In this document: positions 62,417 through 64,000 of the stretch, one piece after another
How the letters are laid out: every line of letters begins with the position of its first letter
Position numbering within the stretch: the first letter of the stretch is position 1
Source of the DNA: Trebonia sp963811335
GTDB lineage: Bacteria; Actinomycetota; Actinomycetes; Streptosporangiales; Streptosporangiaceae
Reading direction: 5' to 3'
Assembly (NCBI GenBank): GCA_963811335.1
Contig: CAWERB010000020.1
Coordinates: forward strand, 186,001 to 250,000
Length of the DNA stretch: 64,000 bases
The notes under the pieces: model-generated
What the model saw: only the letters and a program-made list of their open reading frames with translations
What the model was told of the DNA's origin: nothing
The model's database searches: none
Program-made: the position numbers and the translations under genes

Positions 62417-64000
62417 GTGGAGACCTACACGCCGGGGCAGCTGGCGCGGGTGCTGCGGCTGCCCGAGCCGACGGCGGAGCAGGCGGCGGTCATCGGCGCG
62501 CCGCTCGGGCCGCTCGCCATCGTCGCCGGAGCGGGGTTCAGGCAAGAGCGAGACCATGGCCGCGCGGCTGGTCTGGCTGGTCGCCAACGGCATGGTCCGC
62601 CCGGACCGGGTGCTCGGCCTTACCTTCACGAGGAAGGCGGCGGCGGAGCTCGCCGAGCGGGTACGTACCCGGCTGGACGCGCTGCGCCGGGCCGGCCTGG
62701 CGGGCGCGCCCGCCGACGAGGACCTCGGCCCCTGGGCGGGCGACCCGGTGATCAGCACCTATCACGCCTACGCGGGCCGCCTGGTCAGCGACCACGCGCT
62801 GCGGGAGGGGCTCGAGCCATCCATGCGGCTGATCACGGCCGCGCTGTCCTGGCAGCTCGCGTCGTCGATCGTGGCCGCCTACGACGGGCCGATGGACGAG
62901 GTGCAGTGGACACCGCAGACGGTCACCGCGGCGGTGCTCGAACTGGCCGGCGACCTGTCAGAGCACCTGCGGTCGTCCGCTGACGTGCGGGGCGTGGGCC
63001 GGTGGCTGGAGACGGAGGCGGCCAGGTGGCCGGGCCGGGTGCTCGCCCAGGTGCGCCAGGTCATCGATGCGCAGCGGACCAGGGAGCAGCTGCTGCCGCT
63101 CGTCGACCGCTACGCCGCCGCGAAGCGGGCGCGCGAGGTGCTCGACCACGGGGACCAGGTTGCGATCGCCGCGCGGATCGCGGACCGGCACCCCGAGGTG
63201 GGCGCGGCCGAGCGGACCCGCTACCAGGCGGTGCTGCTCGATGAGTACCAGGACACCAGCCACGCGCAGCTCGTGCTGCTGCGCGCCCTGTTCGGCGGCG
63301 GCCACCCGGTCACCGCGGTCGGCGACCCGTGCCAGTCGATCTACGGCTGGCGCGGCGCGAGCGCGGGCAACCTGCGCAGGTTCGCTCAGGATTTCCGTGA
63401 CCGGTCGGACCGGCCCGCCCCGGTCTGCCAGCTTTCCACCAGCTTCCGCAACGCCGGCCGGGTGCTCGAGACGGCCGCCGTGCTCCAGGTGGAACTGCGG
63501 GCGCAGGCGCCGGACGTCCCGGTGCTGCAGCCCGCGCCCGACCGCGGCGGCCGGGGCGGCGTGCGCGCCGCGCTGCTGGCGACGATGACCGCAGAGGCGG
63601 ACTGGGTGGCCGCCCAGGCCGCCGCGCTGCTCGCGCTGCCGGCGGGGACGGCGCCGGACGGGCAGCCGTGGCCGGACGGCCGGGCCGCCGGGGTGCGCCC
63701 GTCGGATATCGCGGTGCTGTGCAGGAAGCGGTCCCAGTTCGTGCCGCTGCGCCGGGCGCTCGAGGCGCGCGGCATCCCGTGCGAGGTGGTGGGGCTCGGC
63801 GGGCTGTTGTCCGTGCCCGAGGTGCAGGACGTGGTGGCGACACTGCGCGTGCTGCACGACGCCTCCACCTCCGACGCGCTCGCCCGCCTGCTCACCGGGC
63901 CGCGGTGGCGGATCGGCCCCCGCGACCTGGTGGCCCTGGGCCGGCGCGCCCGTTACCTGGCGGCCCCCCCGGCGGCCCCCGCCCGGGAGGCATCCGCACC
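62417..64000 (+). CDS. adnB: AdnB-like helicase-nuclease subunit, N-terminal part, one frameshift
   Basis: Second UvrD-type subunit of AdnAB, running off the window. GTG 62417 gives METYTPGQLARVLRLPEPTA, EQAAVIGAPLGPLAIVAGAG; an extra G in a GGGG run (about 62532-62535) breaks the Walker A, whose restored form is GSGKSETMAARLVWLVANGM. After it the frame is open to 64000: LGLTFTRKAAAELAERVRTR, VISTYHAYAGRLVSDHALRE, VLLDEYQDTSHAQLVLLRAL and VGDPCQSIYGWRGASAGNLR. The N-terminus matches mycobacterial AdnB (Rv3201c). The nuclease domain is beyond the end. Confidence 0.9.

Overview
The window is a high-GC actinomycete chromosome segment, most likely from a filamentous order such as Streptosporangiales (inference). 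The evidence is a DUF5753/DUF397 regulator pair, actinobacteria-specific families (DUF3107, DUF3117, DUF5313, DUF6758, GuaB3), frequent GTG/TTG starts, and gene order shared with Mycobacterium tuberculosis (Rv1220c-sigE-rseA-tatB-mrp; rhlE-DUF3107-TetR-moeZ-ATL-adnAB). No prophage, CRISPR array, tRNA, rRNA or intact insertion sequence was seen.

Layout. 1-3.8 kb is accessory: a type I restriction-modification specificity subunit and methyltransferase (S-M order), two tiny minus-strand genes, and a DUF5753/DUF397 pair, all heavily frameshifted. 3.8-7.1 kb holds an ECF sigma factor, a membrane protein and a phytanoyl-CoA dioxygenase joined by overlapping starts and stops, then a HIT-like gene. 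7.4-11.1 kb is guaB, guaB3 and trpS. 11.4-19.4 kb carries a carboxylate-amine ligase, an M20 amidohydrolase, a PH-domain protein, a cyclotransferase-like protein, LpdA, a P-loop kinase and an acyl-CoA carboxylase alpha chain. 19.8-22.5 kb is a membrane GGDEF-EAL protein. 22.6-28.7 kb is the branched-chain amino acid locus: an attenuator with a 15-residue leader peptide, then ilvB, ilvN, ilvC, leuB and ilvE. tmRNA lies at 29.4 kb, followed on the minus strand by a TetM-type ribosomal protection protein with a coupled 50-residue protein. 32.7-37.7 kb is the envelope-stress block: DUF3117, methyltransferase, SigE with its own ECF-type promoter, RseA, an RseB-like protein, TatB and Mrp. 37.8-45.6 kb is metabolic and hydrolytic: secreted phospholipase C-type phosphoesterase, CoA lyase running in frame into a DUF6758 protein, PHP phosphoesterase, MarC, MBL hydrolase, RecB-like nuclease and a hydrolase. 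45.7-51.7 kb holds a DEAD-box helicase, DUF3107, TetR, Ku, a hydrolase and MoeZ. 52-64 kb holds mannose-6-phosphate isomerase, hydrolases, a mycosin-like protease with its partner, an alkyltransferase-like protein and the AdnA/AdnB helicase-nucleases flanking an MBL gene; adnB runs off the end.

Two things colour the whole window. First, at least eleven otherwise well-conserved genes, several normally essential (guaB, leuB, ilvE, tatB), carry single-base frameshifts, mostly one extra base, and these are densest in the first 8 kb. This looks like uncorrected sequencing or assembly error rather than gene decay, so frameshifted genes are listed over their full reconstructed extent. Second, intergenic regions carry several families of palindromic elements: a CAGAACGAG/TGACTCC hairpin family, a CCCGGGGGGACGACCCC module with an attached long hairpin, and 40-48 bp inverted repeats with asymmetric centres. 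These are the least explained sequences here.
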